A stretch of 64,000 nt of DNA from Pyxidicoccus trucidator. Lineage in GTDB: Bacteria > Myxococcota > Myxococcia > Myxococcales > Myxococcaceae. The notes beneath the pieces are model-generated. The model worked only from the letters and a program-made list of their open reading frames with translations. It had not been told where the DNA came from and did no database searches. Made by a program: the position numbers and the translations under genes. Where the stretch lies: the NCBI RefSeq assembly GCF_010894435.1, contig NZ_JAAIXZ010000003.1, forward strand, positions 620,001 through 684,000, written 5' to 3'. Positions 17,692-26,598 of this stretch are shown piece after piece; the first letter of the stretch is position 1, and each line of letters begins with the position of its first letter.

Positions 17692-18272
17692 CGGGGACTC
17701 CGGGACGGAGGGGCGATGAGGGCGGTGAGGACGTGGTCCCTCCAGCGCCCGTCGATGAGGAGGAAGTCGCGGGCGTAGCCCTCCACGACGAAGCCGAGGC
17801 GCCGGAGCACGGCGGCGCTCTTGAGGTTCTCCGGCAGGTGGTTGGCCTGGAGGCGGTGCAGGCCGAGGGGGCCGAAGGCGTAGTCGCAGATGGCGCGCAG
17901 GGCCTCGGTCATGAGTCCGCGGCCCTCGTGGTGCTGGTCCAGGGCGTAGCCCAGGTCCGCGGCCTGGACCGGGCCTCTGCGGATGTTCGTGAGGGAGATG
18001 TTGCCGAGGATGGGCGCGGAGTTGATGGACTCGGTGTGGGGGAGGATGAACAGGCGCAGGGAGAGGTCGTGCCGGAAGTCCTCGCGGTCCTGCGCGAGTC
18101 GCGTGCGCCAGTACGTCACCGAGAAGAAGTTGGCGGGACGGGTGGGGGACACCGGGTCGAAGTGCTCGCGATTGGCCTCGTGGTAGGCGAGCACCCGCCA
18201 CGCCGCGTCTGGCGGGAGCAGCGCCAGGTGCAGGCGCTCGGTGGTGAGCAGGGGCGAAGTCTCGGAGGACAT
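17688..18272 (-). CDS. RimJ/RimL-type GNAT acetyltransferase
   Basis: 194 residues from the ATG at 18272. The start MSSETSPLLTTERLHL places the RL-x-L strand where RimJ/RimL proteins begin. The motif A region reads ADLGYALDQHHEGRGLMTEAL and motif B LENLKSAAVLRRLGF-like (actual NLKSAAVLRRLGFVVEGYARD), ending in the family D-H-V-L tail. These enzymes acetylate N-terminal amines, often of ribosomal proteins or antibiotics. It starts 10 bases after the stop of the response-regulator/nuclease gene and is probably the third gene of that operon. Confidence 0.85.
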   Translation of the reverse strand: MSSETSPLLTTERLHLALLPPDAAWRVLAYHEANREHFDPVSPTRPANFFSVTYWRTRLAQDREDFRHDLSLRLFILPHTESINSAPILGNISLTNIRRGPVQAADLGYALDQHHEGRGLMTEALRAICDYAFGPLGLHRLQANHLPENLKSAAVLRRLGFVVEGYARDFLLIDGRWRDHVLTALIAPPSRSPR

Positions 18273-18282
18273 GGCGCGATAG

Positions 18283-19206
18283 TCAGTGGTGGCCATTGCC
18301 CGCCATGACCGCGTTGCCATGGAGCTTCTTCAGCACGGCGTTCCGGTCCGTGGCGTTGACCAGTTCATCGAGGTCCGAGGGGCCGATGGGGACGACGAGC
18401 AGGTCGTCCTTGCGGAACGTGGCGGAGCGCGAGGAGAAACCCTCCGTGAAGCCACCGACGGCGACGAAGAAGCCGAGGTGGCAGCGGCCTCCGCGGTTCA
18501 GCATCTTGTCCCGGAAGACGACCAGCTCATTGGGCCCGGCGGGTTTCGACCAGTTCTTGCACTCGACGATGAGGTACTGGGACCTGTCATGGGCCCAGAA
18601 CGGCTCGGGTGACTCGTTGCGGATGAAGAGGTCGAGCTCCTCCTCGGGCCCTTTGCGACGGGTCTCCACGTGGATGAAGCCCGGCACCGTCCTGAAGAGG
18701 AGGACCATGAGGTCCTCGAGGAGCTGGCCCTTGCGGTTGCGGTCGGCTTCGGTGCGGACGGCGGCCCAGAGGTTGCGGATCTCCTTCTCTCGCTCCGTCT
18801 CGGTCAGCGCGGCGCGGCGCCGCTCCCGCACGGTCTCCGAGGCGTTGCGGACCTTGATGCGCAACATCATCGGGAGGGTGGGCAGCTTCTCCAGGTAGTC
18901 GTAGGCGCCGTCCTTGAAGGCGCGCTCAATCATCCGCTCGTCGGCGTAGGCCGTGGCGACGATGACCTTGGCGCCGGTGGGAACGATTTCCGAGAGGAGG
19001 TCGATGCCCGCGTCGCCACCGAGTTCCCCGCGAAGGCGCTGGTCGAGAATCACCACGTCCCAGGTGGAGGCGCGGAGCTTCTCCAGGGCAGTGTGGCGGC
19101 TCGCAGCCTGAACGACGTAGTAGCCCTCGCGGTGCAGGAGGTCGCGGTACGTCTCGAAGAACGGTTGTTCGTCGTCGACGACCAGCACGTTGCCCAGGGA
19201 AATCAT
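18283..19206 (-). CDS. Response regulator fused to a PD-(D/E)XK (Mrr-like) nuclease domain
   Basis: 307 residues. Residues 5-120 are a receiver domain with the full acidic pocket: Asp11/Asp12, phosphoacceptor Asp55 (VVILDQRL), Thr85 and Lys107. A charged helical linker (~120-155) leads to a restriction-endonuclease-like domain with Glu164 (KGQLLEDLM), Asp192 (EELDLFI) and Glu215-Cys-Lys217 (LIVECKNW), the E...D...(E)xK order of PD-(D/E)XK nucleases, then a G-x-F-V-A-V-x-G-F strand as in Mrr domains. There is no recognisable DNA-binding output domain. It overlaps the upstream histidine kinase gene by ATGA (19203-19206), so kinase-controlled nuclease activity is the simplest reading. The exact target is unknown. 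Confidence 0.8.
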   Translation of the reverse strand: MISLGNVLVVDDEQPFFETYRDLLHREGYYVVQAASRHTALEKLRASTWDVVILDQRLRGELGGDAGIDLLSEIVPTGAKVIVATAYADERMIERAFKDGAYDYLEKLPTLPMMLRIKVRNASETVRERRRAALTETEREKEIRNLWAAVRTEADRNRKGQLLEDLMVLLFRTVPGFIHVETRRKGPEEELDLFIRNESPEPFWAHDRSQYLIVECKNWSKPAGPNELVVFRDKMLNRGGRCHLGFFVAVGGFTEGFSSRSATFRKDDLLVVPIGPSDLDELVNATDRNAVLKKLHGNAVMAGNGHH

Positions 19207-20807
19207 CGCAGGCTCCTCTCTGCCACCGGGAGTCGCATCTGGAAGCGGGCGCCGCCTCCGGGCTTGTCCACGCAGGCGAGCTTCCCACGAAGCTCGAACT
19301 CGATGACCTCCTTTACGGGGGCGAGTCCTTCACCCGCGCCACCTGTGCGGAGGGTGACACCTCGCTGGAAGATGCGCTCGCGGTGCTCGGTGGGGACACC
19401 CGGGCCGTCATCGTCCACGCGCAGGAGGAGGTTCTGGCCGTCGTCCTCGGGAGTCACCGTGATTTCGACGTTCTTCGCGCCGACCTGCTCGGCGTTGCGC
19501 AGGAGGTTGACCACGGCGAGGACGAAGCGCTCGCGGTAGCCGAGCACGGAGGGGAGGTCCAGGGAGCCAGTCACGCCGATGCCCAGGGAGGTGGTGATGC
19601 TGGTCTTGGCGTCGATGACGGCGCGCACGAGGTTGAAGGCCTCGGGAGGCCGGGTGGCCAGCTCGGAGGTCTTGAGCAGGTCGTTGACGAACTTGAGGAC
19701 GCGCGTGATGCCGGGGTCGATGCGGCGCCGGAAGGCCGTGAGCTCTGTTTCCGCGCTGCTGCCGGACAGTGTTCCGTAGAGAGAACTCAGCGCGACCTGC
19801 GCGGGGATGAGGGCGTTGCGGATTTCATGCGCGACCAAGCGGGCCTGACGGGCGGTGGCCATGGCGGAGGTATTGAGGCTGGCCTCCGCGAGCGTCCGGC
19901 CGGATCTGTCCTCCAGCGCAGCGAGGGCTTCATCCTGGCTGAGTGTGGCGGCGAGAACAGATAAGGGCGTGCCGTTGGGGGCGAGCAGGGCTTCCAGTGC
20001 ACGGACTCCCATGTCGAGGAGCTCGTAGCCGAACATGTTGGGCTGACCCTCTTCTACGGCCATCTCATGTAGGCGCTGCAACAACCCGAGTGCCCATAAC
20101 CGGCGCAGGGTGGACCAGGACAACCCCGGGGCGAATACACGTCCGTATTCTGGTGGATCGTCGAATCGAGGGGTCTTTAGCAGCTCCGCTGCGGCTTCAC
20201 GACTCAGCCGCCAGTCGTCTTCCACGCCAGTAGACTGCGCGACCTCGACGTTCAGGAGCCACTGCACCGCATCGCGCCCCGTGAGGGAGAGCAGAACATT
20301 TCCGATGGGAGTCACTTCGACGCGGCCATTCACAATGCGAGTCGCGCGAATCTCGCGGGCGTAGTCAGGAATGGACTGCCAGTCCTCCCATTCGTCTACT
20401 GGCGAAACAGCCTGGCGCCATGCCGAAGCGGAGAGGCGCTTCAACTCAAGGTCCCGTGTCATTGATGCCGCGCGTTCTTCAAGCCCGATGCGCTTGGCGA
20501 TGGCCAGTCGAACGTGTTCTTCCAGTTCGGCCCGTGAAGCACCTCGCAAGAAACTTTCCTGGAGAAGAATGGAAAGGTGGTGGGCGAATGCTACAGCCCG
20601 CTCTCCGTTCATCCACTGTGAATGGGTGTTCTCGAAAGTCGCTCGGGAGTGCGGCTCTGGAGCTTCGCGTTCCAATCGCTCAAGGAGACGGATGGTTTCA
20701 GCGCGGATCCATTCGGGCTCCAGGATGATGGGTGGCGTGCTGTCCCGTATCGCTTCCGAGTCATGGACTCGCCGCAGATAACTCTTCACGTCTTCGATGA
20801 AGCTCAT
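19203..20807 (-). CDS. Soluble histidine kinase, partner of the REC-nuclease protein
   Basis: 534 residues, no signal peptide or membrane span, so the sensed cue is cytoplasmic. Residues 1-~300 form an unrecognised helical input region. Phosphoacceptor His327 lies in LVAHEIRNALIP. The HATPase domain has the N box NLLRNAEQVG, G1 box DDDGPGVP and a shortened G2 (GAGEGLAPVKEV). The DNA of the N-terminal region is visibly less GC-rich than neighbouring genes. It is first in a three-gene minus-strand operon (kinase, REC-nuclease, GNAT), with an ATGA overlap to the second gene. Confidence 0.85.
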   Translation of the reverse strand: MSFIEDVKSYLRRVHDSEAIRDSTPPIILEPEWIRAETIRLLERLEREAPEPHSRATFENTHSQWMNGERAVAFAHHLSILLQESFLRGASRAELEEHVRLAIAKRIGLEERAASMTRDLELKRLSASAWRQAVSPVDEWEDWQSIPDYAREIRATRIVNGRVEVTPIGNVLLSLTGRDAVQWLLNVEVAQSTGVEDDWRLSREAAAELLKTPRFDDPPEYGRVFAPGLSWSTLRRLWALGLLQRLHEMAVEEGQPNMFGYELLDMGVRALEALLAPNGTPLSVLAATLSQDEALAALEDRSGRTLAEASLNTSAMATARQARLVAHEIRNALIPAQVALSSLYGTLSGSSAETELTAFRRRIDPGITRVLKFVNDLLKTSELATRPPEAFNLVRAVIDAKTSITTSLGIGVTGSLDLPSVLGYRERFVLAVVNLLRNAEQVGAKNVEITVTPEDDGQNLLLRVDDDGPGVPTEHRERIFQRGVTLRTGGAGEGLAPVKEVIEFELRGKLACVDKPGGGARFQMRLPVAERSLR

Positions 20808-20941
20808 GGACCCACCCGCTGCCCGCCTGGAGAACGTGCGACTCCCAGGCGCTCCGTTGAGGTGGGCACTGGCTTATCCGTTCAGACGTAGGAACCCAAG
20901 CGCTCTGCAGTGCCACTGGGACTCTGCGAAACCTGGAAATG

Positions 20942-20983
20942 CTTCGGACCCTCACGGCCATCCATAGCCGCGAGGGTCCGAGG
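20942..20983 (-). terminator. Strong hairpin after the OmpA/DUF4398 operon
   Basis: Positions 20942-20958 pair with 20967-20983 (core CGGACCCTC, one A/G mismatch, two G-U pairs) around an 8-base loop. It sits between the OmpA stop (21005) and the kinase start (20807), both minus strand. There is no long U run, so it may act as a Rho-independent-like or RNA-stabilising hairpin. Confidence 0.5.
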
Positions 20984-21004
20984 ATTTTCACGTGCGCCTG
21001 TCCG

Positions 21005-22480
21005 TCAGCGCGGAGGCTGCGTGTCGCTCTGTCCCGGCTGTGCACCGGGCTGGGGCGGGGTGGCGCCTTCCTGGAGGTCATCGTCCAGCGAGCCACTTCC
21101 ACTTGGCGTGGCGGACTCGCCGGTGCCCACGTCCTGCTGCCCGCTGCCACCCGTGCCGCCCTGCGGCTGTGCCTGCGAGCCGCCCTGCGGCTGTGCCTGC
21201 GAGCCGCCCTGTTCGGGAGCCTGCGAGCCCGTACCGCCCGTGCCCTGCTGCTCTCCGCTGCCGCCCGTGGCCTGCTGGTCGCGCTCGATGATGATTTCCA
21301 CGCGCCGGTTGTTGGCCCGGCCCTCGGGGCTGCTGTTGCTCGCCACCGGCCGATACTCACCGAGGCCACGAACGTTGATGCGCTCGGCCGGTACCCCTCG
21401 CGAGGTGAGGAACTCACGCACGCGCTCGGCGCGGCGGTAGGACAGGTCCTCGTTGAAGGCGTCCGCTCCCTGCGAGTCCGTGTGGCCCTCGATGAGCAGC
21501 GGGTTCTTCGTCTCCTTCAGCACGTCCGCCACCTCGGACAGCCTGTCTCGCGCCGCCGGGAGCAGGTCCACCGCGCCCGAGGCGAAGAGCACGCTGCCGG
21601 AGAGCGTCAGCACCAGGCCCCGCTCCTCCTCCCGCACCTTCAGGTCCTTCGCCGTCTCATCCAGCCGCGTCAGCGCCTCGGTCGCCTTCCGCTCGGCTTC
21701 CACGCGCGCCTGCCGCTCCGCCTCCGCCTGCTGCTCGGCCTGCACCCGCGCCTGCCGCTCGGACTCCATCTGCGCCTGCCGCTCGGACTCCATCTGCGCC
21801 GCGCGCTGCTGGAGCTCCTGGTTCTGCTGCGTCAGTCTCAGCGCCTCGGCCTCGGCCTGCATGCGGCGCTGCTCCTCCGACTGGCGCCGCGACGTCTCCT
21901 GGGCCAGCTGCTGCGCCTCCGTCTGCCGTTGCTGGGCCTGGGCCTTCAGCCGCTCCGCCTCCTGCTGGCGCCGCTGAGCATCCGCCCGCAGTTGCGCGGC
22001 TTCCGCCTGCTGCGACTGCGCCATCTGCGACGCCCGCTGCTGCTGCGCGATGGCCTCCTGCCGCTCACGCTCGGCCTGGGCCAGCTGCTGCCTCGCGGCA
22101 TTCAGCTCCGACTGGGCGCGCTGTTGCTGGATTGCCTGCGACTTCTGGAGCGACGCCTGGGCCTCCGCCTGTCGGCGTGCCCAGAGGTCCGCGGAGCCCA
22201 GGGCGTTCGCGGTCTCCGCCTTGCGCAACGCCACGTACGCCAGCGAGCGCGCCCGGGGCGAGTCCTTGCTGTTGTCATACTCCCGCTCGGCCTCCAGCAG
22301 CGCCTCATGGGCCTCGGCGACATCCTGCGGACGCTCGCGGGCCTGGGGACTGGTGGACAGGCCTTCATACGCGGCGCGCGCGTCAATCAGCTCTCGCGGC
22401 GGCGGTCCGCTCGCGCAGCCCACCGCGACCAACGCCGTGGCCCCGACGAGGGCCTTCCATCCATGCTTCCAACGCACCAT
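21005..22480 (-). CDS. OmpA-family lipoprotein with DUF4398 and long coiled coil
   Basis: 491 residues from the ATG at 22480 (GAGGAG upstream). The lipoprotein signal ends at VAVGC. Residues ~25-110 resemble DUF4398 (short helical hairpin with AYEGLSTSPQARERPQDVAEAHEALLEAEREY). Residues ~110-285 are a Gln/Glu/Arg/Ala coiled coil with repeated MESERQAQ units. An OmpA peptidoglycan-binding domain follows at ~300-420 (IEGHTDSQG, SYRRAERVREFL, GLGEYRPVASN, NRRVEIII). The C-terminal 70 residues are Gly/Gln/Ser repeats. It likely tethers the outer membrane to peptidoglycan across a long spacer. It is cotranscribed with the small DUF4398 lipoprotein 26 bases upstream. Confidence 0.9.
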   Translation of the reverse strand: MVRWKHGWKALVGATALVAVGCASGPPPRELIDARAAYEGLSTSPQARERPQDVAEAHEALLEAEREYDNSKDSPRARSLAYVALRKAETANALGSADLWARRQAEAQASLQKSQAIQQQRAQSELNAARQQLAQAERERQEAIAQQQRASQMAQSQQAEAAQLRADAQRRQQEAERLKAQAQQRQTEAQQLAQETSRRQSEEQRRMQAEAEALRLTQQNQELQQRAAQMESERQAQMESERQARVQAEQQAEAERQARVEAERKATEALTRLDETAKDLKVREEERGLVLTLSGSVLFASGAVDLLPAARDRLSEVADVLKETKNPLLIEGHTDSQGADAFNEDLSYRRAERVREFLTSRGVPAERINVRGLGEYRPVASNSSPEGRANNRRVEIIIERDQQATGGSGEQQGTGGTGSQAPEQGGSQAQPQGGSQAQPQGGTGGSGQQDVGTGESATPSGSGSLDDDLQEGATPPQPGAQPGQSDTQPPR

Positions 22481-22506
22481 GACGCTCTCCTCTCGGGGTG
22501 GGCGGC

Positions 22507-22866
22507 TCACTGGAGTCCGCGACGCAGGGACTCGGCCTGCTGGGTGGTCCGCCGCGCTTGCTGCTCCATGGGGACGGAGCGGGCCAGCGCGTGCGCCAGG
22601 TCGGCGTCGGCCTCGGCCTGTCGGAAGCGCAGCTCCGCGGCCTCCTGCTCGCCCTCGACGAGCAGCCGCTCGGCGGCGGCAAGCTGCTGCCGGGCGTACT
22701 CGAGGTGCCGGGCGGCCTCGGGGACGCGGGCCGCGCCCGCGCCTTCCGCGGCCTTCAACGAGGCCTCTGCCTCGACGCGGCGCTCAGTGGGAACGGGAAT
22801 GACACGCTGTCCGGCGCACCCGACAAAGGTCAGGCACAGCAGGGCGGCAAGCAGCTTCGGGCGCAC
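22507..22866 (-). CDS. Small DUF4398-type lipoprotein
   Basis: 119 residues from a GTG (22866) with GGAGGTG 6 bases upstream. Lipobox FVGC follows a short hydrophobic core. The mature part is one helical hairpin of Ala/Glu/Arg (EAARHLEYARQQLAAAERLLVEGEQEAAELRFRQAE in outline), the DUF4398 pattern. It is first in an operon with the larger OmpA/DUF4398 lipoprotein and probably works with it in the periplasm. Confidence 0.8.
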   Translation of the reverse strand: MRPKLLAALLCLTFVGCAGQRVIPVPTERRVEAEASLKAAEGAGAARVPEAARHLEYARQQLAAAERLLVEGEQEAAELRFRQAEADADLAHALARSVPMEQQARRTTQQAESLRRGLQ

Positions 22867-23081
22867 GGTTCACCTCCAGCCGTAAGGCAGCACCGGGCGC
22901 GGAGACGCCGCGCCCAATGCCAGAGGTGAGGCCGCCCCTCCAGGCCGGCAATCCGCCTGCGACAGAACCGCCCGTCGAGCAGCCGGGCAGGCGCGGCCCG
23001 CCTCGCCCCCGAGTGTGAAGTCCCTTGCCACGGACCGCCCGAAGACTGGCCGTGGTGGGCGCGGAGAGGTACACGGAGCAC

Positions 23082-23966
23082 ATGCGCCTGCACCTGGTGG
23101 ACGGTACCTATGAGTTGTTCCGCGCCCACTTCTCGCCCCGGCCCGGCCATGCGGCCCCGGGAGGGCAGGACGTGAAGGCGACGGTGGGGTTGATGTCGTC
23201 GCTGCTCATGCTGCTGCACGAGCCGGCCGAGTCGGTGACGCACCTCGCGGTGGCGTTCGACAACCCCATCCGCTCGTTCCGCAACGCGCTGTTCGCCGGG
23301 TACAAGAGCGAGGAGGGCGTGCCGCCGGAATTGCTCGCGCAGTTCGACCTGGCGGAGGAGGCGGTGCGCGCGCTGGGCGTCACGGCGTGGTCCATGAAGG
23401 AGCACGAGGCGGACGACGCGCTGGCCACGGCCGCGGCGCGCTTCGCCGGCCAGGTGGAGCAGGTGCGGGTGATGACGCCGGACAAGGACCTGGGCCAGTG
23501 CGTGCGCGGGAAGAAGGTCGTGCAGGTGGACCGGCGGCAGGAGAAGGAGTTCGACGAGGAGGGCGTGCGCGCGAGGCTGGGCGTGCTGCCCGCGAGCGTG
23601 CCGGACCTGCTGGCGCTGATGGGCGACGACGCGGACGGCATCCCCGGGCTGCCGGGCTTCGGTGAGAAGGGCGCGTCGGCGCTGCTGGGCGCGTACGGCC
23701 ACCTGGAGAAGATTCCGGACGACGCGTCGGCGTGGACGGTGCGGCCGCGAGGCGCGGAGAAGCTGGCCGCCACGCTGCGTGAGCACCGCGAGGCGGCGCT
23801 GCTGTACCGCAAGCTGGCCACGGTGGTGACGGATGCGCCCCTGCCGGGCACGGCGTCGCTCGCGGACCTGGAGTGGAAGGGCGTGCCGCGAGGGACGTTC
23901 GAGGCGCTCTGCGACCGCCTGGGCCTCACCACCATCAAGCGCCGCCCGAAGCGCTGGGTCGAATAG
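23082..23966 (+). CDS. 5'-3' exonuclease / flap-nuclease (PolI N-terminal type)
   Basis: 294 residues from the ATG at 23082 (upstream frame has no supporting features). It has the FEN/T5-type metal-binding acidic residues: LVDGTYELFRAHF, AFDNPIRSFRNALFAGYK, EADDALAT, TPDKDLGQCV and GDDADGIPGLPGFGEKGA, the last starting the helix-3-turn-helix DNA clamp. It is a free-standing homologue of the PolI 5'-nuclease domain, acting on DNA flaps and RNA primers in replication or repair. The polymerase domain is absent, as is normal for this class. It is convergent with the hybrid kinase gene, only 8 bases between stops. Confidence 0.9.
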   Translation: MRLHLVDGTYELFRAHFSPRPGHAAPGGQDVKATVGLMSSLLMLLHEPAESVTHLAVAFDNPIRSFRNALFAGYKSEEGVPPELLAQFDLAEEAVRALGVTAWSMKEHEADDALATAAARFAGQVEQVRVMTPDKDLGQCVRGKKVVQVDRRQEKEFDEEGVRARLGVLPASVPDLLALMGDDADGIPGLPGFGEKGASALLGAYGHLEKIPDDASAWTVRPRGAEKLAATLREHREAALLYRKLATVVTDAPLPGTASLADLEWKGVPRGTFEALCDRLGLTTIKRRPKRWVE

Positions 23967-23974
23967 CGGCGCGT

Positions 23975-26428
23975 CTACCCCGCCGCCACGTCCCGAGGCA
24001 CGAGCGCCGAGGGCGCATGGCGCGGCAGGCGCACCGTGAAGGTCGTGCCCTCTTCAGCCGAGGAGCGCACCTCCACCGTGCCGCCGTGCGCCTGGACGAT
24101 GCTGCGGACGATGTAGAGCCCCAGGCCGATGCTGCGCCCGCCGCGGTCCTCCGGCCGCTCCGCGCCCCGCTCCAGCGGCTCGAAGATGCGCGGCTGCTGC
24201 TCCGGGGGAATCGGCGCCCCCTCGTTGTGGACCTCCAGCACCACCCCGTCCTCCAGGCCGCGCGACACCACCCGCACCGGCGAGTCCGGCGGGCTGTACT
24301 GCAGCGCATTGCCCAGCAGGTTGCTCAGCACCTGCGCCAGCCGGTCCGGGTCCCACGTCCCCGCGCCGTTCCCCGACTGCTCCGCCACGAGCTTCCGGCC
24401 CGGCGAGGCCGCGTGGACCTCGTCCACCACCGCGTGCGCCACCTCGTGCAGGTCCGCCGGCCGGGGGAACACCGGAATCCCTCCGCCCTGCCGCGCCCGC
24501 GTGAAGTCCAGCAAGTCACGAATCATCCCCGTCGCGCGCTCCGCCGAGCGCTGGATGCGCTGCACGTGCCGCTCCATCCGGTCGTCCAGCCCGCCGCGCT
24601 GGAGCACCACCGACACCGCCAGCGTTATCGCGCTCAGCGGGTTGCGCAAATCGTGGCTCACAATCCCGATGAGCTGCCGCTCGAAGTCCGCCCGCTCGCG
24701 CATCTCCGCCGTCAGCCGCTTCGGCTCGGTGATGTCCGCCAGCGCCCCGGTGAGGTGCGTGGGCTCGCCCCGCGCGTCCAGCAGCACCTGCCCCTGGTCC
24801 CGAATCCACCGCACCGCGCCGTCCGTCCGGAGGATGCGGTACTCGGCCTCGAGCACTCCCCGCTCGCGGATGGCGCGCCCGATGGCCTCCTCGATGCCCG
24901 GCCGGTCCTCCGGGTGGATGCGCGCGAAGAAGTCCTCCAGCGGCGACAGCGTCTCCTTCGGCTCCAGCCCGAGGATGCGGTTGAAGTTGGCGTCGCGCAG
25001 GTTCAGCCGCGTGCCCAGGTCCAGCCGCCACGTCCCCACGTTGGCCGCGGCCAGCGCCGAGCGCAGCCGCTGCTCGCTCTCGCGCAGCGCTCCGGCCAGC
25101 TCGGACTCCTTGCGCCGCGCCAGCACCGTGTCCGTCACCTCCACCGCGAAGAGGATGACGGCCTCCACCTGGCCCGCCGTGTCCAGCATCGGCTGGTACA
25201 TGAAGTCGAAGTAGCCCTCGGACAGCTCGCCGTCGTTGCGCCGGTCGAGGCGCGCGGGCATCTCCCGGGCGCTGAAGGGCTCTCCGGTGGCGAACACCGT
25301 GTCCAGCAGCTCCAGGAACCCCTGGCCCTCCAGCTCGGAGAGGGCCTCGCGGATGGGACGCCCCACCAGCGGCCGGTTCCCATGGATCTGCCGCATCCGC
25401 GCGTTGGCCACCACGAAGCGCTGGTCCGGCGCCCTCAGCACGCCGAGCAGCGCGGGCACCTGCTCGAAGAGGGTGGCCAGCATGGCCCGCTGCCGGTCCG
25501 CCTCCTCGCGGGCGCGGCGCTCCAGCTCCAGCAGCCGGGTGCGCGCGGCCTCCGCCTCATGGCGCTCGGTGACGTCCTGCATCGCCCCCACCACCTGCAC
25601 CGCCTTGTCCTTCGAGTCGCGGACGATGTGGCAGCGGTCCACCACGTGCGCCCAGGTACCGTTGGCGCGCCGGAAGCGGTACGTGTCCTGCCACTCGTGC
25701 TCGGTGCCGGCCAGCGTGGTCTCCAGGCTGCGCACCACGCGCGCGCGGTCCTCCGGGTGCAGGTGCTCCACCTTCCACTCGAAGACGTCCCGGACGGCCG
25801 CGGGGGGGTAGCCGAACACCTCGTGCACGCCGCTCGTCCAGTCCACGGCGCCCGTGCGCGGGTCCCACTCCCACACCGCGTCCCGCGAGGCGCGTGCGGC
25901 CAGGCGGAAGCGCAGCTCGCTGCGCCAGGCGCGCTCCTCGGCGGCCTGCACCTCCGAAAGCGTGCCCTCGGCCAGCAGGCGCCGCGCGCGCTCGTCCTCC
26001 AGCACCTGTCTCCGCGTGCGCTCCCAGCTCGCCAGCGCTCCCACCCGCGCGGACAGCTCCGCCGGGCGGAAGGGCTTGAAGACGTAGTCATTGGCGCCGG
26101 CCGACAGCCCCTCCACCACGTCCTCCGGGCGCGTGTTGGCGGTGAGCAGCAGCACCGGCAGGTGCGCGGTGGCGGGGTTGCTGCGCAGGAAGCGGCACAC
26201 CTCCAGGCCCGTCATCCCCGGGAGGAACCAGTCCACCACCAGCACCTCGGGCGCGGCCCGCTGCCCCAGGGCCTCCAGCAGCACCGCTCCGTCCGCGAAG
26301 GTGAGGACCTGGCACGTCGGCACCAGGGCGCGGCGGATGGCGTCCGTCTCGGCGGGGCTGTCGTCGAGCACCCACACGGAGGGCAGGAGGGGTGCGCTGG
26401 ACGATGGGACTCCGGAGGAGGGGCTCAC
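23975..26428 (-). CDS. Hybrid sensor: receiver, multiple PAS domains, histidine kinase
   Basis: 817 residues from a GTG at 26428 with AGGAA upstream; an alternative TTG lies at 26449. The N-terminal receiver has Asp22/Asp23 and phosphoacceptor Asp66 (VLVVDWFLPG) with a terminal Lys in VFKPF. At least three PAS/PAC modules follow (WDP...VFGYPPAAV; VVANARMRQIHGNRPLVGRP; NFNRILGLEPKETL), each with PAC-type tails. HisKA is IVSHDLRNPLSAI and HATPase has NLLGNALQYSP and GLGLYIVRSIVQAHGG. No membrane span, so it is cytoplasmic. It is divergent from truncated haemoglobin, which hints at gas or redox sensing through PAS, but no haem ligand can be assigned from sequence. Confidence 0.9.
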   Translation of the reverse strand: MSPSSGVPSSSAPLLPSVWVLDDSPAETDAIRRALVPTCQVLTFADGAVLLEALGQRAAPEVLVVDWFLPGMTGLEVCRFLRSNPATAHLPVLLLTANTRPEDVVEGLSAGANDYVFKPFRPAELSARVGALASWERTRRQVLEDERARRLLAEGTLSEVQAAEERAWRSELRFRLAARASRDAVWEWDPRTGAVDWTSGVHEVFGYPPAAVRDVFEWKVEHLHPEDRARVVRSLETTLAGTEHEWQDTYRFRRANGTWAHVVDRCHIVRDSKDKAVQVVGAMQDVTERHEAEAARTRLLELERRAREEADRQRAMLATLFEQVPALLGVLRAPDQRFVVANARMRQIHGNRPLVGRPIREALSELEGQGFLELLDTVFATGEPFSAREMPARLDRRNDGELSEGYFDFMYQPMLDTAGQVEAVILFAVEVTDTVLARRKESELAGALRESEQRLRSALAAANVGTWRLDLGTRLNLRDANFNRILGLEPKETLSPLEDFFARIHPEDRPGIEEAIGRAIRERGVLEAEYRILRTDGAVRWIRDQGQVLLDARGEPTHLTGALADITEPKRLTAEMRERADFERQLIGIVSHDLRNPLSAITLAVSVVLQRGGLDDRMERHVQRIQRSAERATGMIRDLLDFTRARQGGGIPVFPRPADLHEVAHAVVDEVHAASPGRKLVAEQSGNGAGTWDPDRLAQVLSNLLGNALQYSPPDSPVRVVSRGLEDGVVLEVHNEGAPIPPEQQPRIFEPLERGAERPEDRGGRSIGLGLYIVRSIVQAHGGTVEVRSSAEEGTTFTVRLPRHAPSALVPRDVAAG

Positions 26429-26598
26429 TGAGATTCCTGGCCTTAGCAACCGCCTCTTTCAGAGGTCAATGAACCATCACGGGAGGTGTGCACCGCCCGG
26501 CACCTTGCTCCCCCTGCTGACATACATCCATCCCAGGTGCACGTCGCGCCCCATGCCGTCAGGATGGGTGTCCTTCTTCCCCGACGTTGAAGGAAGCC

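Noticed and set aside
15514-18201. Long minus-strand open frame opposite the S9 peptidase
   Set aside because: Low-complexity Arg/His/Pro composition; the plus strand has signal peptide, propeller and a full catalytic triad.
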